From: JAGVSR01 sp033765145
GTDB taxonomy: Bacteria > Pseudomonadota > Alphaproteobacteria > Rhizobiales > Hyphomicrobiaceae
DNA length: 64,000 nt
Assembly (NCBI GenBank): GCA_033765145.1
Contig: JANRIH010000002.1
Location: forward strand, 1 to 64,000
Reading direction: 5' to 3'
Of this stretch, positions 6,635-16,251 are shown one piece after another; the stretch's first letter is position 1; each line of letters begins with the position of its first letter. Below the pieces are notes generated by a model that worked only from the letters and a program-made list of their open reading frames with translations, did not search any database and was not told where the DNA came from. Position numbers and translations under genes: made by a program.

Positions 6635-7240
6635 CTACCGGGTATTGAAGTGCCAGGAGACGCCCGCGCGAACGACGGTCACGTCGAGATCGTCCACGTC
6701 CTGGCTGCTATCGGGCTCGAGCCAGTACTGCAGGCCTTCGACACGCGCGCTCCAATCGGGCGCGAACTTGTATTCGAGACCGCCGCCCGCGACGAGGCCG
6801 TCGAAGTCCGTCGAGCGTGAGACAAGCAAGCCGCCGAAGTCACCCGCCGTGCCGGCCTCGCCCCAGGCATAGCCGACCGTTCCGTAGAGGAGCGCTTGAC
6901 CCCAGGCGTATCCGAGACGCGCGCGGATGCTGGCCAACTGATCAACATCCAACGTGACGCGCGCGGCACCTGCCGTCTGCGTATCCTCGAGATAGGTCCA
7001 GTCGTAGTCGCCTTCGACACCGAGGACCATGGCGCCCATCTGATGGTTGTAGCCCGCATGCATGCCGATGAGGCCGCCGCCGACATCGAACGGCGCGGGC
7101 TCGTCGTTGGCCTCACCGTACCCGCCGTGCGCACCGACATAGAAGCCGGTCCAGATCGCGGGCAATTCGTTCGCACCGGCCGGTGCAGCCAAAACGCCAG
7201 CGAAAGCGGCAACGAGCAGCGTGGTGCGAACGAACTTCAT
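6635..7240 (-). CDS. Outer-membrane beta-barrel protein (OmpA-like/Omp25 porin family)
   Basis: A 201-residue outer-membrane protein. The first 23 residues are a signal peptide (MKFVRTTLLVAAFAGVLAAPAGA) with an AxA-type cleavage site. The mature part alternates aromatic and small residues, with typical Omp_b-brl repeats: WTGFYVGAHGGYG near 30, GMHAGYNHQMGAMVLGVEGDYDW near 58-80, RARLGYAWGQALLYGTVGYAWG and GGGLEYKFAPDWSARVEGLQYW. It ends in strand VVRAGVSWHFNTR, as eight-stranded barrels do. The role is probably structural; no catalytic motif is seen. Confidence 0.88.
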   Translation of the reverse strand: MKFVRTTLLVAAFAGVLAAPAGANELPAIWTGFYVGAHGGYGEANDEPAPFDVGGGLIGMHAGYNHQMGAMVLGVEGDYDWTYLEDTQTAGAARVTLDVDQLASIRARLGYAWGQALLYGTVGYAWGEAGTAGDFGGLLVSRSTDFDGLVAGGGLEYKFAPDWSARVEGLQYWLEPDSSQDVDDLDVTVVRAGVSWHFNTR

Positions 7241-7451
7241 TCGGTGTCCTTATCGAGCAGTGGGTGCCAAAATGGCTCGGCAGACCGGCCATTGCACAAT
7301 GATTCGGTTATCAGTCGGCGGCAGGGAACGCCACTCAAACCGGGCAATTGTCCACCGGAGCGATGACGTGAATGGCGCCCGGTGTCCCGGACGCCACAAC
7401 TCCGATCATCGCTCGTGGGTCAATTCGACCGCCACCGGGCGCCGAACGAGA

Positions 7452-7772
7452 TCAATCGCAGATCGTATCGCGCCAGCAGGTCCAGCGGCCGCCACGGCAG
7501 ACCGTATCGCCCCAGGAGTTCTCGAAGCAGCGACGACCGACCCAGCCGCACTCTTTCGGACCCTTGTAGCAGGCGGGCTCGTACTCCCGATAATGGTCGT
7601 GCCTGTCGCGTGCATGCGCGTAGGCGCCGAGAATGCCGAGACCGATAATACCGGCAGCGACCCCGGCGGCGATGCGTCCCCCTCGCCCGGCTTCCGCCGG
7701 CTGATAGCTCGTCGCAACCGCGCCGAATGCGAGGGTCAGTACCAGCAGCGGTGCCATCAATTTCTTCAGCAT
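7452..7772 (-). CDS. Small secreted cysteine-rich protein
   Basis: A 106-residue protein from the ATG at 7772, chosen because AGAGG lies just upstream and a signal peptide (about 1-28, ending EA-G) follows at once. After a glycine-rich hydrophobic stretch (GRIAAGVAAGIIGLGILGAYAHA), which could cross a membrane, there is a C-terminal domain with six cysteines (ACYKGP, ECGW, RCFE, VCRG, TCWR, ICD) and several tryptophans. Similar short proteins occur widely in Rhizobiales; no function is known to me. It is probably periplasmic or surface-bound and disulfide-stabilised. Confidence 0.7.
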   Translation of the reverse strand: MLKKLMAPLLVLTLAFGAVATSYQPAEAGRGGRIAAGVAAGIIGLGILGAYAHARDRHDHYREYEPACYKGPKECGWVGRRCFENSWGDTVCRGGRWTCWRDTICD

Positions 7773-7932
7773 GAGCAGTCCTCTCAGTCTCCGCATGAGC
7801 CGAACTCCGGCTCGCATTCGCGGCGTGGGCACGAAGCCCACGATCTGCATGTGAGAGAACGCGATCTCATATGAATGCGGCCTGAACACGAACTGTTCAG
7901 GCCGCTTTCATGACGCAAACCGTTGTCAGGGC

Positions 7933-8316
7933 TCACCAATGCCCGCGACGGATATATCCATGATGAGCACGATGCCACTTGCGATGCTGATAGCAGCAAT
8001 GTTCGGTGCCCCATGCGCTGTAGTAGGGCGGTTGGACGTAATGGCGGCGCTTGCCGCGCATCTTGTGTGCCGGCACCCAGTAACCCGAGTTGTAATAGGG
8101 ATAGTAACCGCGCGGCTCGTAGCGGTAGGCATAGGGGTCGGTCGCCGGGTGGGTCACGTAGACGTGCCGATACCGCGGATAGTAGCCGTAGTGAACAACA
8201 ACCCGCTCGTGAGCATAGCCGGAGATGTGACGGCGATGCCCGGCCTCGGCCGACGAAGACGGCACGACGAACGAGGCCAGAATTGCGGCGAGCATGATGA
8301 TGAGCAACTTACGCAT
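7933..8316 (-). CDS. Small secreted His/Tyr-rich protein
   Basis: A 127-residue protein from the ATG at 8316, with GAGGAG directly upstream. Residues 1-24 form a signal peptide (MRKLLIIMLAAILASFVVPSSSAEA). The mature chain is very rich in Tyr, His and Arg (HYGYYPRYRHVY, YRYEPRGYYPYYNSGYW, CCYQHRKWHRAHHGY) and low in acidic residues. The composition suggests metal or polyanion binding at the cell surface, but that is inference. The longer upstream reading frame lacks a signal sequence and is rejected. Confidence 0.7.
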   Translation of the reverse strand: MRKLLIIMLAAILASFVVPSSSAEAGHRRHISGYAHERVVVHYGYYPRYRHVYVTHPATDPYAYRYEPRGYYPYYNSGYWVPAHKMRGKRRHYVQPPYYSAWGTEHCCYQHRKWHRAHHGYIRRGHW

Positions 8317-8588
8317 ACGCGTCTCCTCGACAATGAACCGCGTCCCAACCACAGGGACGTCGGACAAATTTGAAGCCCTGTAAACTGTTGCCTGGAATGG
8401 ATAATCCACGCTTAACCCAGCGCACGATTTTGGTTGCCGATCCCCGCCCGCCCGTACCATAGCGGCACACGCCCTCCGAGTTAATTCAATCCTCACCCTA
8501 ATCGTTTGAAATCGCGCCACGTCCTGGCCCGGGCCGGCGGCGCGCGATCCCGCGCGCGGCCGTTGATCGGCGCCGAACGGCAATCAGA

Positions 8589-10736
8589 GTGCAGAAATCC
8601 GTGCTGCGTCCCAAGCCCCGAGCCAAAGATACCGAGCGCCAACGTCAGGAGGCGGCGATCCGCCGTCTCGAAGAGTTGCTGCGCGATCCGGGGCCCGGCA
8701 TCACGATCACGCCCGTCGGCACGGACAACGAGCGCCCGCCGTTTGCGACGCTCGAACCGTTCGCCGCCGCAACCGACGAAAAGGCCGAGCCGGACCCGAC
8801 GGGACCGTCGCGCGCTGCGGCCCGCACGTCGCGCATCGTGAAATCGGACGCGCGGCACGAACAGGACCACGCGCCCACGCCAGGCGCCGACGCGAAAGCG
8901 CCAACCCCAGCGGCCCCGCCGCACATCGAAGCACCGAAGGCCCCGAAGCCCTCCGTTGCGCGGACCGAACCCGCGTCCGAGGCCGCACGCCCCTCACCGC
9001 CGAAGCCCGACGCCCGCTCGCAGCCCAAATCGCACCGCGAGAGGGATGAATTGCGTTCCGCGATCGAGGGGAGCCGCCGCGCCTTCGTGGCGACCGCCGT
9101 CTTCAGCCTCGTGATCAATCTGCTGATGCTGACCGGCCCGATTTTCATGTTGCAGGTCTACGACCGCGTCATGACCTCCGGCAGCATGCCGACGCTGATC
9201 GTGCTGACCGCTCTCGCGACGATCCTCTACGCCGTTGTCGGCGTGCTCGAGCTTATTCGCACGCGCATCATCGTGCGCATCGGCGCCGAGATCGAGAGCC
9301 GCCTCTCCGATCGCGTCTTCAACGCCGCCGTGAGGCTCGGCATCACAGGCGGCCCGCAGTCGCTGGCGCCTCTTCGCGAACTCGACAACATCCGCCAGTT
9401 CGTCGGCGGACAGGGCCCCCTGACGTTTTTCGACGCGCCGTGGACGCCCGTCTATCTGCTCGTGATCTTTATGGTCAACTGGACGTTGGGTGTTGCCGCG
9501 ACGCTCGGCGCGGCCCTCCTTCTAGCCATGGCGTGGATCAGCGAAGTGAAGTCACGCCCGCATCTCTCCGAGGCCTCCCGCGCGGCCTCGGCCAGCCTCG
9601 ACATCGCCGATACCGGACAGCGGAACTCCGAGGCCCTCCTGTCGATGGGCATGACGGCCGCCTACCGGACCCGCTGGCAGAAAGCGAATGCGAACGCCGT
9701 CGATTGGCAGGTCCGCGCCGCGGACAGCGTCGGCTCGACATCATCGCTGTCGAAGGCCATCCGCCTCCTGCTTCAGTCCCTGATGCTGGCGATCGGAGCG
9801 GCTCTGGCATTGGCCGGTCTCATCACATCGGGATCAATCATCGCCGCGACGATCATCTTCGGACGCGCGATCGCGCCGGTCGAACAGGCCATCGGCCAAT
9901 GGCGCAGCTTCCTGAAGGCACGCGAGAGCTACCAAACGCTCGCAGCACTGCTCGCGAATTCGCCCGAGCCCCCCGCCAAGACGACGCTGCCCGCCCCCCG
10001 TGGCCGCCTCGAAGTGCGCGACCTCCGCGTCATGACGCCGGACCGTCGCGCGATGATCTTGAATGGCGTGTCGTTCGCCGTCGATCCCGGCCAGATGCTG
10101 GCGGTCATCGGGCCGAGCGCTTCGGGAAAATCGACGCTCGCGCGGTCGCTCGTCAATCTTTGGCACCCGGCCTCAGGAACGATCCGGCTCGACAGCGCGC
10201 GCCTCGATCAATGGGACGCGGAAGCTCTCGGCCGACACATCGGCTACTTGCCCCAGAATGTGGGGCTATTCGCCGGAACGGTGCGCGAGAACATCGCACG
10301 CTTCACGAGCGACGCAACCGACGACGAGGTGATCGCCGCCGCGCGTCAGGCTCACGCGCACGAGCTGATCCTCCAGCTTCCGCACGGCTACCAGACCGAA
10401 CTCGGCGCCTATGGCGCGTATCTTTCTGCCGGCCAGCGCCAGCGCATCGCCCTTGCCCGAGCCCTGTTCCGCGACCCCGCACTCGTCGTGCTCGACGAGC
10501 CTAATGCGAACCTGGACAGGACCGGCGACGAGGCCCTCTCCTCCGCCATCGACGGCATGCGCGCACGAGGGCAGGTGGTCGTTCTCGTATCTCATCGCGT
10601 CCAGGCCATCGGCAAGGCCGACCTCCTGCTGTTCCTCGAACGTGGTGCCCAGCGTGCCTTCGGACCGCGTCAGGAAGTCATGCGCATGTTCCAAGGCCCC
10701 TCCAATCCAACCGGCGAGGGAGCGTCCAAGTCATGA
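8589..10736 (+). CDS. Type I secretion system permease/ATPase (PrtD family)
   Basis: Inner-membrane ABC exporter that drives one-step secretion of RTX-type proteins. The 715 residues have an unusual N-terminal extension of about 150 residues, rich in Pro, Ala, Lys and Arg and probably disordered. An exporter membrane domain follows (about 155-420; FSLVINLLMLTGPIFMLQVYDRVM). The ATPase has Walker A GPSASGKST near 508, Q-loop YLPQNVGLF near 552, signature LSAGQRQR near 611 and Walker B ALVVLDEP near 632. The start is GTG at 8589 with a weak Shine-Dalgarno. The stop overlaps the next gene by 4 bp (ATGA). The RTX protein at 25427-28549 is its likely cargo. Confidence 0.93.
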   Translation: MQKSVLRPKPRAKDTERQRQEAAIRRLEELLRDPGPGITITPVGTDNERPPFATLEPFAAATDEKAEPDPTGPSRAAARTSRIVKSDARHEQDHAPTPGADAKAPTPAAPPHIEAPKAPKPSVARTEPASEAARPSPPKPDARSQPKSHRERDELRSAIEGSRRAFVATAVFSLVINLLMLTGPIFMLQVYDRVMTSGSMPTLIVLTALATILYAVVGVLELIRTRIIVRIGAEIESRLSDRVFNAAVRLGITGGPQSLAPLRELDNIRQFVGGQGPLTFFDAPWTPVYLLVIFMVNWTLGVAATLGAALLLAMAWISEVKSRPHLSEASRAASASLDIADTGQRNSEALLSMGMTAAYRTRWQKANANAVDWQVRAADSVGSTSSLSKAIRLLLQSLMLAIGAALALAGLITSGSIIAATIIFGRAIAPVEQAIGQWRSFLKARESYQTLAALLANSPEPPAKTTLPAPRGRLEVRDLRVMTPDRRAMILNGVSFAVDPGQMLAVIGPSASGKSTLARSLVNLWHPASGTIRLDSARLDQWDAEALGRHIGYLPQNVGLFAGTVRENIARFTSDATDDEVIAAARQAHAHELILQLPHGYQTELGAYGAYLSAGQRQRIALARALFRDPALVVLDEPNANLDRTGDEALSSAIDGMRARGQVVVLVSHRVQAIGKADLLLFLERGAQRAFGPRQEVMRMFQGPSNPTGEGASKS

Positions 10737-12064
10737 TCTCACTATTCGACAAGAAGCCTGGCACGGGCAAAGGAACCACCTCTCAGCCCGCTGGCTGGCT
10801 CGACACCGAACCCTGGGTGATTTACGGCCACCGCCTCGTGACGTGGGGCCTCGGCGGCGCGCTCGTCCTAATCACCGTTCTCTCCGTCTCCGGCGCCGTC
10901 ATCGCGACGGGCCGCGTCAATGTCGAAGGCAACTATAAAACGATCCAGCATCTCGACGGCGGGATCGTCGCGAAGATCCACGTCAAGAACGGAGACCGGG
11001 TCGCCGAGGGCGACGTCCTCATCGATCTCGACAAAACGCAACTCGCCGCGAGCCTCGCCGTCGCGCGCGGCCGGGTCATCGACCTCTCCATTCAGAAAGC
11101 GCGCCTCGAAGCCGAGCGTGACGACAGGGCGGAGTTCACGCCGCCGCCTGCCGAGGGCGCCGAAGCTGCCGCCATCGCTGCGGCCCAGACGCAGCTCTTC
11201 AATGCTCGCAGAACGCGCCAGCTTGGGCAGCGCTCGGTTCTCGCCCAGCGCAAATCCCAACTCGACGACGAGATCGGCGGTCTCACGTCCCAATTGACGT
11301 CCACGTCCCGCCAGCGCGAGATCAACGACCGCGAATTGAAGACGGTGCTGCCTCTCTTCGAGAAAGGCTTCGTCAACCAGCAGCGCATCGCGCCCCTCGA
11401 ACGCGAAGCCGCCCGGCTCGAAGGCGAAGTCGGCCGCCTCAAAGCCGAGATCGCGCGGGTCAAGAACGGCATCGGAGAAACCGATCTCCAGATCGCACAG
11501 GTCGAGAAGGAATATCAGTCCCAGGTCGCCGACGAACTGCGCCAGGTGGAACGGACACTCGCCGAACAGACCGAGACTGAGCGCGCCCTTGCCGACCGCG
11601 TGGCTCGGACGGAGATCCGCGCGCCCGTTGCCGGCATCGTCCATGCGCTGACCGCGCACACGGAAGGCGGCGTCGTCACGGCCGCGAGCCCGATCATGCA
11701 GATCATCCCCGCCGACGCGGCCCTCGTTGTCGCCGCCGAGATCGCACCGCAATCGATCGACAAAGTTCATAAGGGCCAGGCCGCTGAGGTCCGCTTCCCG
11801 GCCTTCGACGCCCACACCACCCCGCGCCTCGAAGGCACGGTTCGCAAGGTGTCGCCGGCCGAAGTCCAGAATAGCGAAGGCAGCACCTACTTCACGGCCG
11901 AGATCGAAGTCCCGCCGACCGAGATCGCGCGCCTCGGCCGCGACCATTCACTGGTCCCTGGAATGCCCGCCGAAGTCTTCATCGAAACGAAGAGTCGCTC
12001 GATCCTGAGCTATCTCATGAAGCCGATCACCGACATGCTGAGCCGGGCGTTCCGCGAAAGCTGA
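10733..12064 (+). CDS. Type I secretion membrane fusion protein (HlyD/PrtE family)
   Basis: The periplasmic adaptor linking the ABC exporter to an outer-membrane channel. It has 443 residues: a cytoplasmic N-terminus (1-35), one membrane span (about 36-58), a first half-lipoyl motif (QHLDGGIVAKIHVKNGDRV near 74), a long alpha-helical coiled coil (about 100-290), a second half-lipoyl motif (IRAPVAGIVHALTAH near 292-306) and a C-terminal beta domain ending SYLMKPITDMLSRAFRES. It is translationally coupled to the ATPase. No TolC-type gene is in the window, so a shared channel elsewhere is expected. Confidence 0.93.
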   Translation: MISLFDKKPGTGKGTTSQPAGWLDTEPWVIYGHRLVTWGLGGALVLITVLSVSGAVIATGRVNVEGNYKTIQHLDGGIVAKIHVKNGDRVAEGDVLIDLDKTQLAASLAVARGRVIDLSIQKARLEAERDDRAEFTPPPAEGAEAAAIAAAQTQLFNARRTRQLGQRSVLAQRKSQLDDEIGGLTSQLTSTSRQREINDRELKTVLPLFEKGFVNQQRIAPLEREAARLEGEVGRLKAEIARVKNGIGETDLQIAQVEKEYQSQVADELRQVERTLAEQTETERALADRVARTEIRAPVAGIVHALTAHTEGGVVTAASPIMQIIPADAALVVAAEIAPQSIDKVHKGQAAEVRFPAFDAHTTPRLEGTVRKVSPAEVQNSEGSTYFTAEIEVPPTEIARLGRDHSLVPGMPAEVFIETKSRSILSYLMKPITDMLSRAFRES

Positions 12065-12129
12065 GACGGCCAGCTTTCACGTCTCGCCCTGCCGCGCCGC
12101 ATACCGCGCACTTACGAGCGAATTCAGGC

Positions 12130-13680
12130 TCAGTATGCGTTGCGCCGCGCTTTCGGCGAAACCACCGTGAGCACCAAAATGTACAGGTCGAACAGGATCG
12201 ACCAGTTGTCGATGTAATAGAGATCGTGCTCGACTCGGCTCCGCATCGCATCGTCGGTCTCGGTTCGTCCACGGAAGCCGTTGACCTGAGCCCAGCCCGT
12301 GATCCCCGGCTTCATATTCAAGCGGCGCGGATAGGACACGATGCGGTTCTCATAGTGCATATCGTGCGCGACGGCATGCGGGCGCGGACCCACGAGCGAC
12401 ATCTGGCCCATGAGCACGTTCAATAATTGTGGTAGCTCGTCGAGGTTGGTCCGGCGGAGATGCCGCCCGATCCACGTCACCCTGAGATCGTTCGGACGGG
12501 CCTGAACAACGTGGTTGCCGTCGTCCATCGTGGTCATCGTCCGGAACTTCCAGATCCGGAATTCCCGCCCGTTGAACCCGCGACGGCGCTGCCGGAAGAA
12601 GACCGGACCCTCGCTCGTCGCCTTGATGAGTAGGCCGATCACCGCGAACACGGGCGCCAGAAGCACGAGCGCAATCCCGGCGACGATGATGTCGAACATC
12701 CGCTTCGTCGCCTCCTGCGCGGGCCCAAGCGGTGGCTCCGTGAGCGACAACGCGGTCACGCTGGAAAAGCGCGACACACGCGCATCTGAAAACCGTCCGA
12801 GCTGACGCGACGCGCCGAGATGGATCGAAACCGGCAGAACCCGGAATGCTTCGACGATTTCGTGCATGAGACTGTCGCGTGACCACTCGACGAGCACGAT
12901 AATATCGTCGACCCCGAGAGCCCGGGCCTTCGCGACAGCCTCTTCGAGAGCCGACTTCAGCACCGCGCCGCCGGTCTCAGCCTTGCAGATATCCGGCAGA
13001 ACTTGCGAACCGATCACACGAACGCCGGACCGCACGGGCTCGAAATCCTTGGCGACCCGTTCGATCTCGTCCGCCGGCCCGACTAGCATGATCCGCCGCG
13101 CCGAAACGCGACCCGATGAAATAAGCCGGTCGAGAAGCATCGTGAGTGAGGACGACGCAGCGGCGGCCAGGAGAAAGCCGGCGATGTAGAACAGCGTGAG
13201 GCCGCCGCGCGAGACGATCCCCGTCGTCTTCGTCAGGAAGCCGATGACACCGAGGCAGAGGAACGCGCAGTTCCACACGAAGAACGTCCGCGCGATGTCG
13301 CGATGGCCGTCGATGTAATCCTGGACGCGATACTCGTTCCGGAAAATGAAGGGCAGCACGTAGAAGAGGGCGCCAAGGCCCCCGACCGTCACGTAGTTGC
13401 CGATTTCTCCGGCCTCGCCATAGGCCCAGAGATGCCAGCCAAGGCCGGTCAGAACGGCGGCCGACAGAATCGCCGCCACATCCAGGGCCAGACTGACGAG
13501 AGTGAAGCCGAAGCCACTGAGATGAAATCGAACACGCCCGTGGTGAAGGACGTCCTGAATCCGTTCAGCTCTGATCGTCACGATACGCAATCCACTGAGG
13601 TACGAGATGAAGTCTAGGCTCGCGTTGGCACAGTGACCCTGTGCGTCGTCGTCGCGCCGCACTCGATAATGAGGAAGCAC
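12130..13680 (-). CDS. Undecaprenyl-phosphate sugar-1-phosphate transferase (WcaJ/GumD-type)
   Basis: Begins exopolysaccharide assembly by moving a sugar phosphate from a nucleotide sugar to undecaprenyl phosphate. The 516 residues have four to five membrane spans in the N-terminal half, a CoA-binding-like cytoplasmic region (about 185-300), then the bacterial sugar transferase domain. That domain has a membrane re-entrant helix (KRMFDIIVAGIALVLLAPVF near 330), EGPVFFRQRRRGFNGREFRIWKFRTM, RRTNLDELPQLLNVLMGQMSLVGPRP near 410-440 and KPGITGWAQVNGFRG. The GTG start has only weak support, and a start some 35 codons later is possible. It diverges from the GumC-like gene across a 354-bp control region. 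Confidence 0.9.
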   Translation of the reverse strand: MLPHYRVRRDDDAQGHCANASLDFISYLSGLRIVTIRAERIQDVLHHGRVRFHLSGFGFTLVSLALDVAAILSAAVLTGLGWHLWAYGEAGEIGNYVTVGGLGALFYVLPFIFRNEYRVQDYIDGHRDIARTFFVWNCAFLCLGVIGFLTKTTGIVSRGGLTLFYIAGFLLAAAASSSLTMLLDRLISSGRVSARRIMLVGPADEIERVAKDFEPVRSGVRVIGSQVLPDICKAETGGAVLKSALEEAVAKARALGVDDIIVLVEWSRDSLMHEIVEAFRVLPVSIHLGASRQLGRFSDARVSRFSSVTALSLTEPPLGPAQEATKRMFDIIVAGIALVLLAPVFAVIGLLIKATSEGPVFFRQRRRGFNGREFRIWKFRTMTTMDDGNHVVQARPNDLRVTWIGRHLRRTNLDELPQLLNVLMGQMSLVGPRPHAVAHDMHYENRIVSYPRRLNMKPGITGWAQVNGFRGRTETDDAMRSRVEHDLYYIDNWSILFDLYILVLTVVSPKARRNAY

Positions 13681-14034
13681 GACAGTCCCGAGACAAACCC
13701 TCCCTCTGTCTCAGTATTCATGCCAAGTCCGTGACCCCGCCAGATGTTGGCGCGAACTCGAAGTTAACAAGTTGCGACACGCGCCGGGTCGCCCATGAAT
13801 GGTTACTCTCAAGAGCAATGCCGGAAATTGATCTGGATAGGGAGCCCCGCAGCACGGCGAAACAGTCTTTGCGGCTCGCGATGGCGCTTCGAACCCGGTA
13901 GGCACGCGAATTGCACCCTTCCTGATGGCATAACTTTGCGCGTCGGCACAATTCCGCGCGCCAAAGATGCTCTCACTATCGCCAATTCGTGGCGTTAACC
14001 AACCAACCGGTGCGCGCCAAAGGGAGTTGCCGCA
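13681..14034. other. Divergent control region of the exopolysaccharide cluster
   Basis: This gap of 354 bp lies between the initiating transferase (minus) and the GumC-like gene (plus). It contains the sigma-54 core at 13900-13915, 120 bp before the GumC-like start, and an AGGGAG Shine-Dalgarno near 14020. No protein gene is supported. I found no matching sigma-54 core on the minus strand. Confidence 0.6.
13900..13915 (+). promoter_or_regulatory. Sigma-54 promoter upstream of the GumC-like gene
   Basis: AGGCACG-CGAA-TTGCA matches the RpoN -24/-12 consensus (YTGGCACG-N4-TTGCW) apart from the T of TGG. The GG and GC dinucleotides are 12 bp apart. It reads towards the co-polymerase gene that starts at 14035. 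Confidence 0.72.
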
Positions 14035-16251
14035 ATGCTGACCGCCGCCTCCGGCGACCCTCGAGCGAAGCCGATGAACTGGCGAAGCAATTCGTCGTCC
14101 GCGATGCCGTCCATGGCCGGGCGGCGAACAGATCTCGGCGGATTCCTTGCGATCTTGCTCAACTATAAGTGGTCTATTCTTGCCGCGGCGCTGCTCGGGC
14201 TCGCGACGGCCTTCATCGCGTTGAGTTTCATCAGTCCCGTCTACGTGGCCTCCGGCGCCGTCTTCGTCGATCCGCGATCCCGTAAGATCGTCACCGAGGA
14301 CGTGATCCAGGGCGGATTGGGCGCCGACGCCGCCCTCGTCGAGAGCCAGGTCGCGATCATCACCTCGGAAAGCGTGCTGAAACGCGTCGTCACGGCCGAA
14401 AAACTGGCCGGAGACCCCGAGTTCGCGCCCGAACCGCAAACCGGCTTCCTCGCCGATATCAAGGCCATCGTCCGCGGGCCCCGCCCCGCCGTCGATCCTG
14501 AAATTCTCGCTGTCGAGAACCTCGCCCGGTCGGTCAGCGTCGACCGCGCGCAGAAATCCTACGTTATCGGCGTCTCGGTCGCGGCCGGTTCCCCCGAAAA
14601 GGCAGCACGCCTCGCCAATGCGATCCTTGCGGCCTACACGCTCGACCAGACCGAAGCGAAAGCAGAGGAAGCCCGGCGCGCGAACACTCTCATCGACGCG
14701 CGCCTCGACGAACTGCGCGAGCAGGTCCGGAGATCCGAAACGCGCGTCGACGAGTTCAAAAAGGCCAACAAGATCCTGACGTCCGAGGGCGGGTTCTTAT
14801 CCGAGCAGCAGCTCGGCAAATTGAACGCCGAACTCGCGACCGCGCGCGCGGTCGCCGCCGAAGCACGTGCGCGCTTCAATCAGGTCAAGGCCGCCGCCCG
14901 GACCGACACCGCCGATACCCTGCCCGAAGCGCTGAAATCAGGCCTCTTGCAGCGGCTTCGCGATCAGTACGCCCAGGTCTCGCGGCGAGCAGCCGCGCTC
15001 TCCGCCCAGCTCCGCGACCGCCACCCCACCCTCATCGACGTCAAATCCCAACTCGCCGATCTGCAGAACCAGATCGACAGCGAACTCGAGCGCGTGGCGC
15101 TCGCCGCACTGAGCGAACAACGCATCGCCGAAGCGCGTGAACGGGAGCTCGTGCGCGCAATCGACACCGCCAAGGAGGAGGTGTCGAGGACAGCGACGGC
15201 CCAGATCAAGCTGCGCGAACTCGAGCAGGAAGTCGCCTTGAGCCGCGAATTGCTCGGTGCCTTCCTGGCGCGCGCCAAGGAAACGCAGGAGCAAGTCTCA
15301 TTGTCGACGCCGGAGGCGCGGGTCATTTCCGAGGCGACGCTTCCGACACGGCCCAATCACCCCATTCCCCTTCTCATTCTGACACTCGGACTGTTGGGGG
15401 GTCTCGGCGCGGGTCTCGCACGCGCGCTCATCGCCGACGCCTTGAGAGATCCGACGGATCGCATGGACGCAATGAAATCCGCCGAGCCGGGCGCCGCGCA
15501 CCCCGCCGCCTCGCAACCCTTTGCCCTCCCGGCACTGTCGACACCTTCGATGTCGGATCGCATTGCGGGCATCCTCGTCAAAGGTGCTGCGGTTCATTCC
15601 GGATTTGCGGATGTTCTGGCGGCCGTCTCATCGGCTTCGGCAGTGTCCGCCACTGTCAAGACTTACAAGCGTGCCGTCACGCGCCTGCTTGATGCAGTCC
15701 GGGCCGGCGCCGAAGAAGGAAAACCCCGCATCGTGCTGATCGCCGGTGATCGGTTGGGCGCCGGGGCTTCGTCGACGGCGCTCGCCCTCGCCTATACCGC
15801 GGCACTCGACGGCGAGCGCGTGCTTCTGGTCGACGCGACATCCGGCGACACCGCACTTTCGGATGTCTTCGCCAAGTCGTTCACAGCGACCAGCGTGACC
15901 GTGCTCGACAACCGCGACGATCTGAAAGCCATCACGACCCGCGACGCCCGATCAGGCCTGACGTTCCTGCCGATTGCGCTTGCGGATTTGCGGCACTTGA
16001 AAGCGCCACAGCGGCGCCGGCTGGTGTCGGGACTGTCGTCACTCGCAACCGATTTCGATCTCGTGCTCATCGACGCCGGCGACGTCGCCAATGACGAAGC
16101 GGCCCGAAGCCTAGCAACAGCAGCAGACGTAGCGCTCCTCACCTCGCGAACGGAACGCGCCGACAGCACAGCACTCGAAGTACTCCGGCAGACGATCGGG
16201 GGCGGAGAGATCCGGCACGTCGTGGTCGGGCGCGCTCAACCTGCATTGTGA
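14035..16251 (+). CDS. GumC/Wzz-type polysaccharide co-polymerase with degenerate BY-kinase domain
   Basis: Inner-membrane protein that controls chain length and export of exopolysaccharide. The 738 residues have a Wzz domain (about 35-130, first membrane span near 43-65), a long periplasmic coiled coil (about 190-400), a second span (about 432-455) and a C-terminal cytoplasmic domain shaped like a bacterial tyrosine kinase (about 560-738). The kinase P-loop is damaged: GDRLGAGASSTALALA replaces G-x-G-K-[ST], so the ATP-binding lysine is missing. Walker A' (VLLVDAT) and Walker B (FDLVLIDAGD) are still recognisable. There is no tyrosine-rich tail, so autophosphorylation is unlikely. It starts after AGGGAG. 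Confidence 0.88.
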   Translation: MLTAASGDPRAKPMNWRSNSSSAMPSMAGRRTDLGGFLAILLNYKWSILAAALLGLATAFIALSFISPVYVASGAVFVDPRSRKIVTEDVIQGGLGADAALVESQVAIITSESVLKRVVTAEKLAGDPEFAPEPQTGFLADIKAIVRGPRPAVDPEILAVENLARSVSVDRAQKSYVIGVSVAAGSPEKAARLANAILAAYTLDQTEAKAEEARRANTLIDARLDELREQVRRSETRVDEFKKANKILTSEGGFLSEQQLGKLNAELATARAVAAEARARFNQVKAAARTDTADTLPEALKSGLLQRLRDQYAQVSRRAAALSAQLRDRHPTLIDVKSQLADLQNQIDSELERVALAALSEQRIAEARERELVRAIDTAKEEVSRTATAQIKLRELEQEVALSRELLGAFLARAKETQEQVSLSTPEARVISEATLPTRPNHPIPLLILTLGLLGGLGAGLARALIADALRDPTDRMDAMKSAEPGAAHPAASQPFALPALSTPSMSDRIAGILVKGAAVHSGFADVLAAVSSASAVSATVKTYKRAVTRLLDAVRAGAEEGKPRIVLIAGDRLGAGASSTALALAYTAALDGERVLLVDATSGDTALSDVFAKSFTATSVTVLDNRDDLKAITTRDARSGLTFLPIALADLRHLKAPQRRRLVSGLSSLATDFDLVLIDAGDVANDEAARSLATAADVALLTSRTERADSTALEVLRQTIGGGEIRHVVVGRAQPAL

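Noticed and set aside
7264..7276. Minus-strand TGGCACCCACTGC near the outer-membrane protein gene as a sigma-54 promoter
   Set aside because: GG and GC are only 10 bp apart, which does not fit RpoN spacing.
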